This document shows, one piece after another, positions 29,380 to 37,686 of a DNA stretch of 64,000 nucleotides. Under the pieces are notes generated by a model. It was not told the DNA's origin and did not search any database. It saw only the letters and a list, made by a program, of their open reading frames with translations. The translations under genes and the position numbers were made by a program. The stretch comes from Vibrio harveyi NBRC 15634 = ATCC 14126 = KCTC 12724 (GTDB lineage Bacteria > Pseudomonadota > Gammaproteobacteria > Enterobacterales > Vibrionaceae): NCBI RefSeq assembly GCF_001591145.1, contig NZ_BCUF01000001.1, forward strand, positions 1 to 64,000, given 5' to 3'. Within the stretch, counting starts at the first letter, position 1, and every line of letters starts with the position of its first letter.

Positions 29380-31281
29380 ATGGCAATCGAAATTAATGTA
29401 CCTGACATCGGTGCGGATGAGGTTGAAGTTACTGAGATTCTTGTAAGCGTTGGCGACAAGGTTGAAGAAGAGCAGTCTCTTATCACTGTAGAAGGCGACA
29501 AAGCTTCTATGGAAGTTCCAGCGTCTCAAGCAGGTATCGTTAAAGAAATCAAAGTAGCGGAAGGTGATTCTGTTACGACTGGTTCTCTAATCATGATTTT
29601 CGAAGCTGAAGGTGCCGCTGCAGAAGCGGCTCCTGCGGCAGCTCCAGCAGTTGAAGCTGCACCAGTTGCAGCTCCTGCAGCGGCAGAACTGAAAGAAGTT
29701 CACGTTCCAGATATCGGTGGCGACGAAGTAGAAGTTACTGAAATCATGGTTGCAGTTGGCGACAGCATCGAAGAAGAGCAATCTCTTCTAACGGTTGAAG
29801 GCGACAAAGCATCAATGGAAGTACCAGCACCATTCGCCGGTACTCTAAAAGAGATCAAAGTTGCTGCTGGTGATAAAGTAACAACTGGTTCTCTAATCAT
29901 GGTATTCGAAACTGCCGGTTCAGGCGCAGCAGCGGCTCCAGCAGCCGAGGCGTCGGACCGAGTAGAAGCTCCAGCAGCTCCAGCGGCAGCAGCTGACAAA
30001 GAAGTGAATGTTCCAGATATCGGCGGTGACGAAGTTGAAGTTACTGAGATCATGGTTAAAGTTGGCGACACAGTAGAAGAAGAGCAATCTCTAATCACTG
30101 TTGAAGGTGACAAAGCTTCAATGGAAGTTCCAGCTCCATTCGCTGGTACGGTAAAAGAAATCAAGATTGCAGCTGGCGATAAAGTAACGACTGGCTCTCT
30201 AATCATGGTATTCGAAGTAGCTGGCGCAGCTCCAGCTCCTGTTGCAGCACCTGCACAAGCAGCAGCTCCAGCACCTGCAGCGGCTCCTGCTCCAGCAGCA
30301 AAAGTTGAAGCTGCACCTGCAGCGAACGATTTCCAAGAGAACAACGACTACGCACACGCGTCTCCAGTTGTCCGTCGTCTTGCTCGTGAATTTGGCGTTA
30401 ACCTATCTAAGGTTAAAGGTACTGGTCGTAAGAGCCGTATCCTAAAAGAAGACGTTCAAGCTTACGTTAAAGATGCGCTTAAGCGTCTTGAGTCTGGCGC
30501 TGGTGCGGCAGCATCTGGTAAGGGCGACGGCGCAGCGCTTGGTCTACTACCTTGGCCAAAAGTTGACTTCAGCAAGTTCGGTGAGACGGAAGTTCAGAAG
30601 CTTTCTAAGATCAAGAAGATTTCTGGTGCAAACCTACACCGTAACTGGGTAATGATCCCTCACGTTACACAGTGGGACAACGCTGACATCACTGAGCTAG
30701 AAGCGTTCCGTAAAGAGCAGAATGCAATCGAAGCGAAGAAAGACACTGGCATGAAGATCACTCCTCTTGTGTTCATCATGAAAGCAGTAGCGAAAGCACT
30801 AGAAGCGTTCCCTGCGTTTAACTCTTCACTTTCTGAAGATGGCGAAAGCATCATTCTTAAGAAGTACGTGAACGTAGGTATCGCAGTAGATACGCCAAAC
30901 GGTCTTGTTGTTCCTGTATTTAAAGACGTGAACAAGAAAGGCATTTACGAGCTATCTGAAGAGCTAATGGCAGTTTCTAAGAAAGCACGTGCAGGTAAGC
31001 TAACGGCAGCTGACATGCAAGGCGGTTGTTTCACAATCTCTAGCCTTGGCGGTATCGGCGGTACAGCGTTTACGCCAATCGTAAACGCGCCAGAAGTAGG
31101 TATCCTAGGTGTATCTAAATCTGAAATGAAGCCAGTGTGGAACGGCAAAGAGTTCGAACCACGTCTACAGCTTCCACTGTCTCTATCATACGACCACCGT
31201 GTGATTGATGGTGCAGAAGGTGCACGCTTCATTACTTTCCTAAACGGTGCACTATCAGACATTCGTCGCCTAGTACTGTAA
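29380..31281 (+). CDS. aceF: Pyruvate dehydrogenase E2, dihydrolipoamide acetyltransferase
   Basis: 633-aa core of the pyruvate dehydrogenase complex. Three N-terminal lipoyl domains (about residues 1-76, 104-180, 206-282), each with EGDKASME around the lipoylated Lys (Lys41 in the first), are joined by Ala/Pro-rich flexible linkers. The E1/E3-binding domain follows ([16 protein letters not shown] ... [11 protein letters not shown]), then the catalytic domain with the C-terminal DHRVIDG motif (HxxxD). Three lipoyl domains is the E. coli-like number. The three domains are also near-repeats at DNA level. It starts 30 bases after aceE. Confidence 0.98.
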   Translation: MAIEINVPDIGADEVEVTEILVSVGDKVEEEQSLITVEGDKASMEVPASQAGIVKEIKVAEGDSVTTGSLIMIFEAEGAAAEAAPAAAPAVEAAPVAAPAAAELKEVHVPDIGGDEVEVTEIMVAVGDSIEEEQSLLTVEGDKASMEVPAPFAGTLKEIKVAAGDKVTTGSLIMVFETAGSGAAAAPAAEASDRVEAPAAPAAAADKEVNVPDIGGDEVEVTEIMVKVGDTVEEEQSLITVEGDKASMEVPAPFAGTVKEIKIAAGDKVTTGSLIMVFEVAGAAPAPVAAPAQAAAPAPAAAPAPAAKVEAAPAANDFQENNDYAHASPVVRRLAREFGVNLSKVKGTGRKSRILKEDVQAYVKDALKRLESGAGAAASGKGDGAALGLLPWPKVDFSKFGETEVQKLSKIKKISGANLHRNWVMIPHVTQWDNADITELEAFRKEQNAIEAKKDTGMKITPLVFIMKAVAKALEAFPAFNSSLSEDGESIILKKYVNVGIAVDTPNGLVVPVFKDVNKKGIYELSEELMAVSKKARAGKLTAADMQGGCFTISSLGGIGGTAFTPIVNAPEVGILGVSKSEMKPVWNGKEFEPRLQLPLSLSYDHRVIDGAEGARFITFLNGALSDIRRLVL

Positions 31282-31297
31282 TATAGAAAGTAATAGT

Positions 31298-31321
31298 TAA
31301 GGTGGCTTTCGAGTCACCTTA
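31298..31321 (+). other. UUCG-capped hairpin after aceF
   Basis: TAAGGTGGCT-TTCG-AGTCACCTTA: a 10-bp stem (one G-U) with an extra-stable UUCG loop, 17 bases after the aceF stop. There is no U-run directly behind it, so it looks more like an mRNA 3'-end stabilising or partial-terminator hairpin than a classic terminator. Confidence 0.7.
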
Positions 31322-31345
31322 CTTCTTTATATAAAAGACTATTTT

Positions 31346-31397
31346 TAGACGACAATTTCTCACATCGTTCAGAATCTGAAAGATGAATTGTTGTCTA
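31346..31397 (+). other. Large stem-loop in aceF-lpdA gap
   Basis: Outer arms TAGACGACAATT (31346-31357) and AATTGTTGTCTA (31386-31397) pair over 12 bp with one G-U. After a five-base bulge, CATC/GATG and TTCAG/CTGAA continue the stem to a three-base loop. This is about 21 bp of pairing in total. Function unknown. Confidence 0.65.
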
Positions 31398-31524
31398 GCT
31401 CACAGGCTAACTTAAAGCTGCTTTCACACTGTTAACATCTCTGTAAAATATTGATCGTTTGAAAGCCTAATAATTTAAGAACATCTACTCAGCCTGTTAG
31501 GGATAATGACTACAAGAGGTCACA

Positions 31525-32955
31525 ATGAGCAAAGAAATTAAAGCCCAAGTTGTTGTACTTGGTTCTGGTCCTGCTGGTTACTCAGCTGCATTCCGTTGTG
31601 CGGACTTAGGTCTAGAAACAGTACTAGTTGAACGTTACAGCACTCTTGGTGGTGTATGTCTAAACGTTGGTTGTATTCCATCTAAAGCACTTCTTCACGT
31701 TTCAAAAGTTATCGAAGAAGCGAAAGCGATGGCTGAGCACGGTGTTGTGTTTGGCGAACCGCAAACAGACATCAGCAAAATCCGTATCTGGAAAGAGAAA
31801 GTTGTAAATCAACTGACTGGCGGTCTTAGCGGTATGGCGAAGATGCGTAATGTTACTGTAGTAAACGGCTACGGTAAGTTCACAAGCCCTAACTCTATCC
31901 TTGTAGAAGGCGAAGGCGAGTCAACAACGGTTAACTTCGACAACGCTATCATTGCTGCGGGTTCTCGCCCAATCAAACTGCCATTCATCCCGCATGAAGA
32001 CCCACGTATTTGGGATTCAACGGATGCTCTAGAGCTGAAAGAAGTACCTGAAAAGCTGCTTATCATGGGCGGTGGTATCATCGGTCTAGAAATGGGTACG
32101 GTTTACCACTCACTAGGTTCTAAAGTAGACGTAGTTGAGATGTTTGACCAAGTTATCCCTGCTGCGGACAAAGACATCGTTAAAGTCTTCACTAAGCGTA
32201 TTAAAGACAAGTTCAAGCTAATGCTTGAGACGAAAGTAACAGCAGTTGAAGCGAAAGAAGATGGTATCTACGTTTCAATGGAAGGCAAAAAAGCACCAGC
32301 AGAAGCTGAGCGCTACGATGCGGTTCTTGTTGCTATCGGTCGTGTTCCAAACGGTGCGCTTATCGACGCTGAAAAAGCGGGCATTGAGGTGGACGAGCGT
32401 GGCTTTATCAACGTTGATAAGCAAATGCGCACTAACGTTCCTCACATCCACGCGATCGGTGACGTAGTTGGTCAACCAATGCTTGCTCACAAAGGTGTGC
32501 ATGAAGGTCACGTTGCTGCAGAAGTTATCTCTGGCAAGAAGCACTACTTCGACCCTAAAGTTATTCCTTCAATTGCTTACACTGAGCCAGAAGTGGCATG
32601 GGTTGGTAAGACTGAGAAAGAAGCGAAAGCTGAAGGCATCAACTACGAAGTGGCAACATTCCCATGGGCTGCATCAGGTCGTGCAATCGCATCTGACTGT
32701 GCAGACGGTATGACTAAGCTAATCTTCGATAAAGAGACTCACCGTGTTATTGGTGGTGCAATCGTTGGTACTAACGGTGGCGAACTGCTTGGTGAAATCG
32801 GTCTAGCTATTGAGATGGGTTGTGATGCTGAAGATATCGCATTAACTATCCATGCTCACCCAACTCTACACGAGTCAGTGGGTCTAGCTGCTGAAGTATT
32901 TGAAGGTTCAATCACTGACCTTCCAAACAAAAAAGCAGTTAAAAAGAAAAAATAA
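31525..32955 (+). CDS. lpdA: Dihydrolipoyl dehydrogenase (E3)
   Basis: 476-aa FAD enzyme that reoxidises the lipoyl groups of pyruvate and 2-oxoglutarate dehydrogenases and glycine cleavage with NAD+. It has the N-terminal FAD fold VVVLGSGPAGYSAAFR, the redox disulfide GGVCLNVGCIPSK, the NAD fold LLIMGGGIIGLEMG, and the C-terminal HAHPTLHES with the catalytic His-Glu pair. It lies 243 bases after aceF with two hairpins in between, so it probably has its own promoter, as in E. coli, letting it serve the other complexes. Confidence 0.98.
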   Translation: MSKEIKAQVVVLGSGPAGYSAAFRCADLGLETVLVERYSTLGGVCLNVGCIPSKALLHVSKVIEEAKAMAEHGVVFGEPQTDISKIRIWKEKVVNQLTGGLSGMAKMRNVTVVNGYGKFTSPNSILVEGEGESTTVNFDNAIIAAGSRPIKLPFIPHEDPRIWDSTDALELKEVPEKLLIMGGGIIGLEMGTVYHSLGSKVDVVEMFDQVIPAADKDIVKVFTKRIKDKFKLMLETKVTAVEAKEDGIYVSMEGKKAPAEAERYDAVLVAIGRVPNGALIDAEKAGIEVDERGFINVDKQMRTNVPHIHAIGDVVGQPMLAHKGVHEGHVAAEVISGKKHYFDPKVIPSIAYTEPEVAWVGKTEKEAKAEGINYEVATFPWAASGRAIASDCADGMTKLIFDKETHRVIGGAIVGTNGGELLGEIGLAIEMGCDAEDIALTIHAHPTLHESVGLAAEVFEGSITDLPNKKAVKKKK

Positions 32956-32993
32956 TTTCTTTTGAAGACCGAGAGTCTTAAAACTTGAATGAT

Positions 32994-33023
32994 AAAAACC
33001 GCTGATTCGTCAGCGGTTTTTTT
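32994..33023 (+). terminator. Terminator of lpdA
   Basis: AAAAACCGCTGA-TTCG-TCAGCGGTTTTTTT: a 12-bp stem with a UUCG loop and a T-run. The rest of 33024-33221 is intergenic between convergent genes; a short inverted repeat CTTGGT/ACCAAG near 33095-33110 is all I see there. Confidence 0.93.
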
Positions 33024-33221
33024 ATGCGCGGAACTTGAAGAGGGAATGAGGTCTCCTTTTAGGCGATTGTGCTTGATAGTTGGAAATCTCTTGGTTTAAC
33101 ACCAAGGAATCGAGAGGTATGTATTTGGATAATCATGAAAGGAGTTTCGATTAAGAAGGGGTTGGCTGAACTTGTTCCTAGAAAGGCAAAATAAAATCCA
33201 GCTTCGCAGCTGTCTAAAACG

Positions 33222-33252
33222 AAAAAGGCCAACACTCCAGTGTCAGCCTTTC
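33222..33252 (-). terminator. Terminator of opaR
   Basis: Stem AAAGGC-AACACT / AGTGT-GCCTTT with a small internal asymmetry, ending in T-rich sequence on the minus strand, 25 bases after the opaR stop. Confidence 0.8.
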
Positions 33253-33276
33253 ATTTAGTTAAACTCGCGTTTTAGC

Positions 33277-33891
33277 TTAGTGATCGCGGTTGTAGATGCA
33301 CAACATATCTAGGTAAGCACTAACGAGTGTTGATAGCTCGGCTTCGCTCTTAGAGCGATTTGCTTGTACGAAGATAGAGTAACAAATACCATGGAACAGA
33401 TTCGCCAAGTGTTCCGGTTCATGTTGGTCACAAACTTCCCCACGTTCGATAGCTTTGATGAACATGTTTTGCACCAGCAGTTGGTTGGTGCGGTTTGTCG
33501 TTACGAATAGTGGCCACACTTCATCACGTGTTGATGCACTCCACTCGAACCAAACTTTCAACCAATGGCAATCTTGGCTTACTAGTTCAATCATTGCGTT
33601 AGTGATGTTAGCGATGTTCTCGCGTGCATGAATGTCTAAGTCGATGTTATCTGATAAGAAGTTCGAGAATTGACGAACCACGTGATTCAGAACTTCATCC
33701 ACCAAGTCTTCGCGAGTTGGGAAGTAGTTAAATACTGTCGCAACAGAAACTTGAGCAATTTCTGCAATATCAGCGTGACCACCACGACCAATGCCGCGAC
33801 GAGCAAACACTTCAAGAGCGATTTCCATTAATTGCTGTTTACGTTTTAGAGGGGAAAGCCTAGTACGAGGTCTCTTTGCAATTGAGTCCAT
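33277..33891 (-). CDS. opaR: Quorum-sensing master regulator, LuxR/OpaR/HapR type (TetR family)
   Basis: 204-aa TetR-family regulator at the bottom of the Vibrio quorum-sensing cascade. It is made at high cell density, when LuxO-P no longer drives the Qrr sRNAs, and controls hundreds of genes (surface colony opacity, type III secretion, protease). The N-terminal HTH follows KRKQQLMEIALEVFARRGIG and includes VSVATVFNYFPTREDL. The whole sequence agrees with my memory of V. parahaemolyticus OpaR and differs from V. harveyi LuxR at several C-terminal positions. The leader carries a Qrr-complementary segment and the upstream region an operator-like palindrome (listed separately). It is divergent from hpt and convergent with lpdA, the standard Vibrio location. 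Confidence 0.97.
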   Translation of the reverse strand: MDSIAKRPRTRLSPLKRKQQLMEIALEVFARRGIGRGGHADIAEIAQVSVATVFNYFPTREDLVDEVLNHVVRQFSNFLSDNIDLDIHARENIANITNAMIELVSQDCHWLKVWFEWSASTRDEVWPLFVTTNRTNQLLVQNMFIKAIERGEVCDQHEPEHLANLFHGICYSIFVQANRSKSEAELSTLVSAYLDMLCIYNRDH

Positions 33892-33901
33892 AATCCATTT
33901 T

Positions 33902-33918
33902 CCTTGCCATTTGAGTTG
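33902..33918 (-). promoter_or_regulatory. Putative Qrr sRNA pairing site on opaR mRNA
   Basis: On the mRNA strand CAACTCAAATGGCAAGG, ending 10 bases before the opaR ATG. Against my recollection of the conserved Qrr core (complement CAACGTCAGTTGGCTAGG), 14 of 18 positions agree with one bulge. It overlaps the AAGGA ribosome-binding sequence, as for other Vibrio master regulators. Confidence 0.6.
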
Positions 33919-33925
33919 ATATTTT

Positions 33926-33938
33926 GGGGATAGTCCCC
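33926..33938 (-). promoter_or_regulatory. Small palindrome in opaR leader
   Basis: GGGGA-CTA-TCCCC on the mRNA, a perfect 5-bp stem with a three-base loop directly upstream of the Qrr-complementary segment. It may structure the leader next to the pairing site. Confidence 0.4.
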
Positions 33939-34037
33939 TAATTGATTATTTTAATAGTTGCTTAAAGCATTGATGAGTGTAATGGTGCATATGTGCAAGG
34001 TCAACATCTGATGCGTAATTTATAGACAGTAATGTCA

Positions 34038-34059
34038 TTATTGATGTTTCATTCAATGA
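34038..34059. promoter_or_regulatory. LuxR/HapR-type operator between opaR and hpt
   Basis: TTATTGAT-N6-TTCAATGA. The known consensus is TTATTGAT-N6-ATCAATAA: the left half matches 8/8 and the right half 6/8 at the exact spacing. It is 147 bases before opaR, in keeping with the autorepression known for LuxR and OpaR. Elsewhere 33939-34212 is AT-rich and holds the two divergent promoters. Confidence 0.7.
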
Positions 34060-34212
34060 TATAAGTTCTAAAATTAAGACTTTCATCCAAGAATTCAACG
34101 AAATGGGATGCGACTTTCCACCTATTGAGTGGGGTGTTACACTACACGCCGCAAGATAAGGTGATCGTTTGCGTACGACCTACCTCAACCCACAAAGAAA
34201 ATTGAGCACAGT

Positions 34213-34743
34213 ATGAAACATACAGTAGAAGTCATGATTTCTGAGCAAGAAGTTCAGGAACGTATTCGTGAATTAGGCAAGCAAATTACAGAGCGTTACC
34301 AAGGTAGCGAAGATCTGGTTCTGGTTGGTTTGCTACGCGGTTCATTTGTATTTATGGCCGATTTGGCTCGTGCAATCGAACTGACTCACCAAGTCGACTT
34401 TATGACCGCTTCTAGCTACGGTAACACGATGGAAAGCTCTCGTGACGTACGTATCCTGAAAGACCTTGATGACGACATCAAAGGCAAAGACGTACTGATC
34501 GTGGAAGACATCATTGATACAGGTAACACACTGAACAAGATCCGTGAAATCCTGTCTCTACGTGAGCCGAAGTCTATTGCGATTTGTACGCTGCTAGACA
34601 AGCCATCACGTCGTGAAGTTGAAGTGCCAGTTGATTATGTTGGTTTTGCTATTCCTGATGAATTCGTAGTTGGTGTGGGTATCGACTACGCTCAAAAATA
34701 CCGTCATCTACCGTTCATTGGTAAAGTGGTGCCTCAAGAGTAG
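34213..34743 (+). CDS. hpt: Hypoxanthine phosphoribosyltransferase
   Basis: 176-aa purine salvage enzyme that converts hypoxanthine (and guanine less well) with PRPP to IMP/GMP. The PRPP-binding motif [14 protein letters not shown] (about residues 96-109) is complete, as are [15 protein letters not shown] and the C-terminal [18 protein letters not shown]. Length and sequence match E. coli Hpt (178 aa). It is divergent from opaR and followed by a strong terminator. Confidence 0.97.
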   Translation: MKHTVEVMISEQEVQERIRELGKQITERYQGSEDLVLVGLLRGSFVFMADLARAIELTHQVDFMTASSYGNTMESSRDVRILKDLDDDIKGKDVLIVEDIIDTGNTLNKIREILSLREPKSIAICTLLDKPSRREVEVPVDYVGFAIPDEFVVGVGIDYAQKYRHLPFIGKVVPQE

Positions 34744-34767
34744 TCATTAGTCTTGATAGAAGAATAC

Positions 34768-34806
34768 AAAAAACGCCCGTTAAGCAATTAACGGGCGTTT
34801 TCTTTT
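34768..34806. terminator. Bidirectional terminator between hpt and can
   Basis: AACGCCCGTTAA-GCAA-TTAACGGGCGTT: a perfect 12-bp stem with a GNRA loop, with A and T tracts on both sides, between convergent genes. Confidence 0.92.
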
Positions 34807-34831
34807 ATTTGGTTCGGCTTATGTTTTTAAC

Positions 34832-35500
34832 TCAGCGACAAAGCAATTTGTTGTCTGAGTTAAGAATGGTTGAGAGCGCTTTTTGGTAAGAGGCTTCCAC
34901 GGTCTCTTTTGAGTTTGAACGAATGCCCAAGTATTCAAGGCGACCATCTTCAATCCCGTAAACTACGCCATGAATCTCAACGTCCTGACCACGCTCCCAC
35001 GCATTTTGCATGATGGTGGAGTTGCCTAAGTTATAGACTTGCTCAGCTACGTTGATTTCACCCAGTTTGTCAGCGCGGTCTTCAAGAGGCATCTGGTCTA
35101 AGTAGGGGCGATGTTTAAAGTAAAGGTCACGGATATGAAGTAACCAGTTATTGATAAGACCTAGCTGAGGATTATCAATAGCGGCGTTAACGCCACCACA
35201 GCCATAGTGACCACATACGATGATGTGTTTTACTTTCAATACGTCCACGGCGTATTGCACCACAGAGAGGCAGTTTAGGTCTGTGTGGATGACCTGGTTC
35301 GCAACGTTTCGGTGAACAAATAACTCGCCAGAGAAAAGACCGGTCAATCGCTCTGCAGGAACGCGACTGTCTGAGCATCCAATCCAAAGAAAGTCTGGTT
35401 TCTGACCTTCTGCAAGCTTTGCAAAGTATTCTGGACGATCAGATTTAATTTCTTCTGACCACTTAGAGTTATTTTCGAATAATTGTTTAATTTCCGGCAT
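34832..35500 (-). CDS. can: Beta-class carbonic anhydrase
   Basis: 222-aa enzyme that interconverts CO2 and bicarbonate, similar in length to E. coli Can (220 aa). The zinc ligands Cys42, Asp44, His98 and Cys101 are all present (GCSDSR and CGHYGCGG), as is the Asp44-Arg46 dyad. It lies divergent from a SulP transporter 280 bases away, suggesting a joint role in bicarbonate supply. Confidence 0.96.
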   Translation of the reverse strand: MPEIKQLFENNSKWSEEIKSDRPEYFAKLAEGQKPDFLWIGCSDSRVPAERLTGLFSGELFVHRNVANQVIHTDLNCLSVVQYAVDVLKVKHIIVCGHYGCGGVNAAIDNPQLGLINNWLLHIRDLYFKHRPYLDQMPLEDRADKLGEINVAEQVYNLGNSTIMQNAWERGQDVEIHGVVYGIEDGRLEYLGIRSNSKETVEASYQKALSTILNSDNKLLCR

Positions 35501-35615
35501 CTGACATCTACTTCCCTAAAATTAAAAAAACCAACCACTCACCAGTGCTTATAAAGCGATCAGCACTGTAACTATACACAATGTTACAATTTCGATCCCG
35601 TTAAATATTCATTCA

Positions 35616-35628
35616 AGATGACTCATCT
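35616..35628. promoter_or_regulatory. Palindrome in can-sulP divergent region
   Basis: AGATGA-C-TCATCT, a perfect 6+1+6 palindrome midway between the two start codons. It is an operator candidate for joint control; no known regulator is recognised. Confidence 0.4.
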
Positions 35629-35782
35629 GACTAGTTCTCGCTGTGAAAATCATAAAATATGCAGACATCATTCAGTATGCGAATAAGCCTAGCGAATTCG
35701 TGGTTTTATTGTGTTTTTTTCTTTGACGAAATATTTGTTAGATTGATGGCATTTTGTCTTTTTAATGCAGGGAGCAAATTCA

Positions 35783-37453
35783 ATGTTCGGTAGTCGCTTT
35801 AAGGATATCAACTTGAAAGGGGATCTGTTTGGTGGCGTCACCACGGCCATTATTTCACTTCCTCTTGCGTTAGCCTTTGGTGTCGCATCTGGCGCTGGCG
35901 CAGAAGCAGGTTTATGGGGGGCGATCATGGTGGGGCTTTTCGCGTCACTGTTTGGTGGTTCCAATACTCTGATTTCTGAGCCTACCGGTCCTATGACAGT
36001 GATCATGACCGCCGTGTTGACTAGCATGATGGCGAAGTACCCAGAGACGGGAATGGCAATGACATTCACCGTTGTGATGATGGCCGGGGCGTTTCAAATT
36101 GTGCTTGGTACATTGAAACTCGGTAAATACGTGACACTTATGCCTTATAGTGTCATCTCGGGATTCATGTCAGGGATTGGCGTGATTCTGATTATCTTGC
36201 AGTTGTCGCCTTTACTCGGTCATGCTGCACCTTCTGGTGGGGTTATAGGCACATTATCGGCATTGCCTGATACCATTTCTAACCTGAAGTTTAGCGAGTT
36301 GTTTTTGGGTTTGCTGACGTTAGGCATCTTATTCTTCTTTCCGAAGCAGTATCGTAAGTACGTACCCGCCCAACTTGTCGCGCTAGTAGCGGTTACGTTG
36401 TTATCGGTGATTTTGTTTGATGCAGAAGACATTCGTCGAATTGGTGAAATCCCCGCAGGCTTACCTTCTTTGGTCGTGCCACATATCGATCCTGCGATGT
36501 TCACCGAGATGGTCATTGATGCATTAGTTCTGGGTACGTTGGGTTGTATTGATACGCTATTAACCGCGGTAATCGGTGATTCATTAACACGTAAAGAGCA
36601 TGACTCAGACAAGGAGCTACGTGGTCAAGGCTTGGCAAACATGATTTCTGGTTTGTTTGGCGCTTTACCAGGTGCTGGTGCCACAATGGGGACAGTAACC
36701 AATATCCAAGTAGGGGCTCGTTCCCCTTTGTCTGGTGTTATTCGTGCGCTGATTCTCGCGCTGGTGGTGTTGGTTGCAAGTGGCTTGACCGAACCTATCC
36801 CGATGGCTGTGCTGGCGGGTATTGCAGTGTATGTTGGCTTCAATATTCTTGATTGGAGTTTTATCCAACGTGCTCATAAGGTGAGCTTCCCAGGTATGGC
36901 GGTTATGTATGGCGTCATGCTGCTGACGGTCTTTGTTGATTTGATTGTTGCTGTGGGGTTAGGGGTATTTATTTCTAATATCATCATCATTGAGCGTTTG
37001 AGTCGTGAGCAAGCACGCCAAGTTAAGGCCATCAGTGATGCCGATGAAGATGATGTTCCGCTTACGGACAGTGAACGAGGACTGCTTGATCGAGCCAATG
37101 GTAAAGTCTTGTTCTTCTACTTGTCTGGACCAATGATCTTCAGTGTTTCGAAAGCCATTTCTCGTCAACACTCCAGTATTTCGGATTACGAAGTGATGAT
37201 CCTCGATCTGACTGATGTGCCGATGATTGATGTTACGGTAGGCTTAGCGCTTGAGAATGCGATCAAAGATGCGTTGGATGCGGAGTGTGAAGTTTACTTG
37301 CTGTGTCCAAACCAACGAACACGTGAGCAATTAGAGAAGTTCCACGTGATTGATTTAGTCCCTGATGAGAACACTTACAAGTTCCGTTATGAGGCATTGA
37401 ATGCTGCGATAAAGCATGTAGAAACAGATGAACATCAAATGCTAACAATGTAA
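35783..37453 (+). CDS. SulP-family anion transporter with STAS domain
   Basis: 556-aa inner-membrane transporter. Residues 1 to about 415 are the SLC26/SulP membrane domain, with GDLFGGVTTAIISLPLALAFGVASGAG and SEPTGPMTVIM as its conserved first part. A charged linker (SDADEDDVPLTDSERG) leads to a C-terminal STAS domain (about 440-540, with MILDLTDVPMIDVTVGLAL). SulP proteins carry sulfate, bicarbonate or dicarboxylates; the divergent carbonic anhydrase favours bicarbonate or a related anion, by inference only. The ATG at 35783 is preferred because GGGAG lies in front of it; six extra codons are possible. Confidence 0.85.
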   Translation: MFGSRFKDINLKGDLFGGVTTAIISLPLALAFGVASGAGAEAGLWGAIMVGLFASLFGGSNTLISEPTGPMTVIMTAVLTSMMAKYPETGMAMTFTVVMMAGAFQIVLGTLKLGKYVTLMPYSVISGFMSGIGVILIILQLSPLLGHAAPSGGVIGTLSALPDTISNLKFSELFLGLLTLGILFFFPKQYRKYVPAQLVALVAVTLLSVILFDAEDIRRIGEIPAGLPSLVVPHIDPAMFTEMVIDALVLGTLGCIDTLLTAVIGDSLTRKEHDSDKELRGQGLANMISGLFGALPGAGATMGTVTNIQVGARSPLSGVIRALILALVVLVASGLTEPIPMAVLAGIAVYVGFNILDWSFIQRAHKVSFPGMAVMYGVMLLTVFVDLIVAVGLGVFISNIIIIERLSREQARQVKAISDADEDDVPLTDSERGLLDRANGKVLFFYLSGPMIFSVSKAISRQHSSISDYEVMILDLTDVPMIDVTVGLALENAIKDALDAECEVYLLCPNQRTREQLEKFHVIDLVPDENTYKFRYEALNAAIKHVETDEHQMLTM

Positions 37454-37471
37454 TCTTGTTTTGTTTTTTAG

Positions 37472-37504
37472 AAGCGCTGCCAAAGTTGTTTGGCGGCGCT
37501 TTTT
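37472..37504 (+). terminator. Terminator of the SulP gene
   Basis: AAGCGCTGCCAAA-GTTG-TTTGGCGGCGCTTTTT: a long stem with one G-U or mismatch and a T-run. Confidence 0.88.
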
Positions 37505-37686
37505 AGTATACAGAATCGGGGATTTATAGTTATTTCTAATTTTATAGAAAGGTTTATTTGTATTCATCGTTATTCAACGATAAACTAATTCAACTTCAGT
37601 GCAATACCGCTTTGACCGCTGAGTCATATCAACTCTCTATCGGTATTGGCATTCACGATTCATCAACAGATGGCAATTATTACGCA

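Noticed and set aside
29700..30344. 214-codon open frame on the minus strand rich in Ala and Ser
   Set aside because: It is the mirror of the repetitive Ala/Pro/Glu coding of the aceF lipoyl domains and linkers; it has no Shine-Dalgarno and no domain.
33024..33221. Possible small RNA in the lpdA-opaR gap
   Set aside because: Only short, weak inverted repeats are visible, with no promoter-plus-terminator pair of its own.
37558..37686. Extended N-terminus of YadG from a TTG
   Set aside because: The extra 43 residues do not resemble the family, and the region holds the expected upstream spacer; the ATG at 37687 aligns with E. coli YadG.
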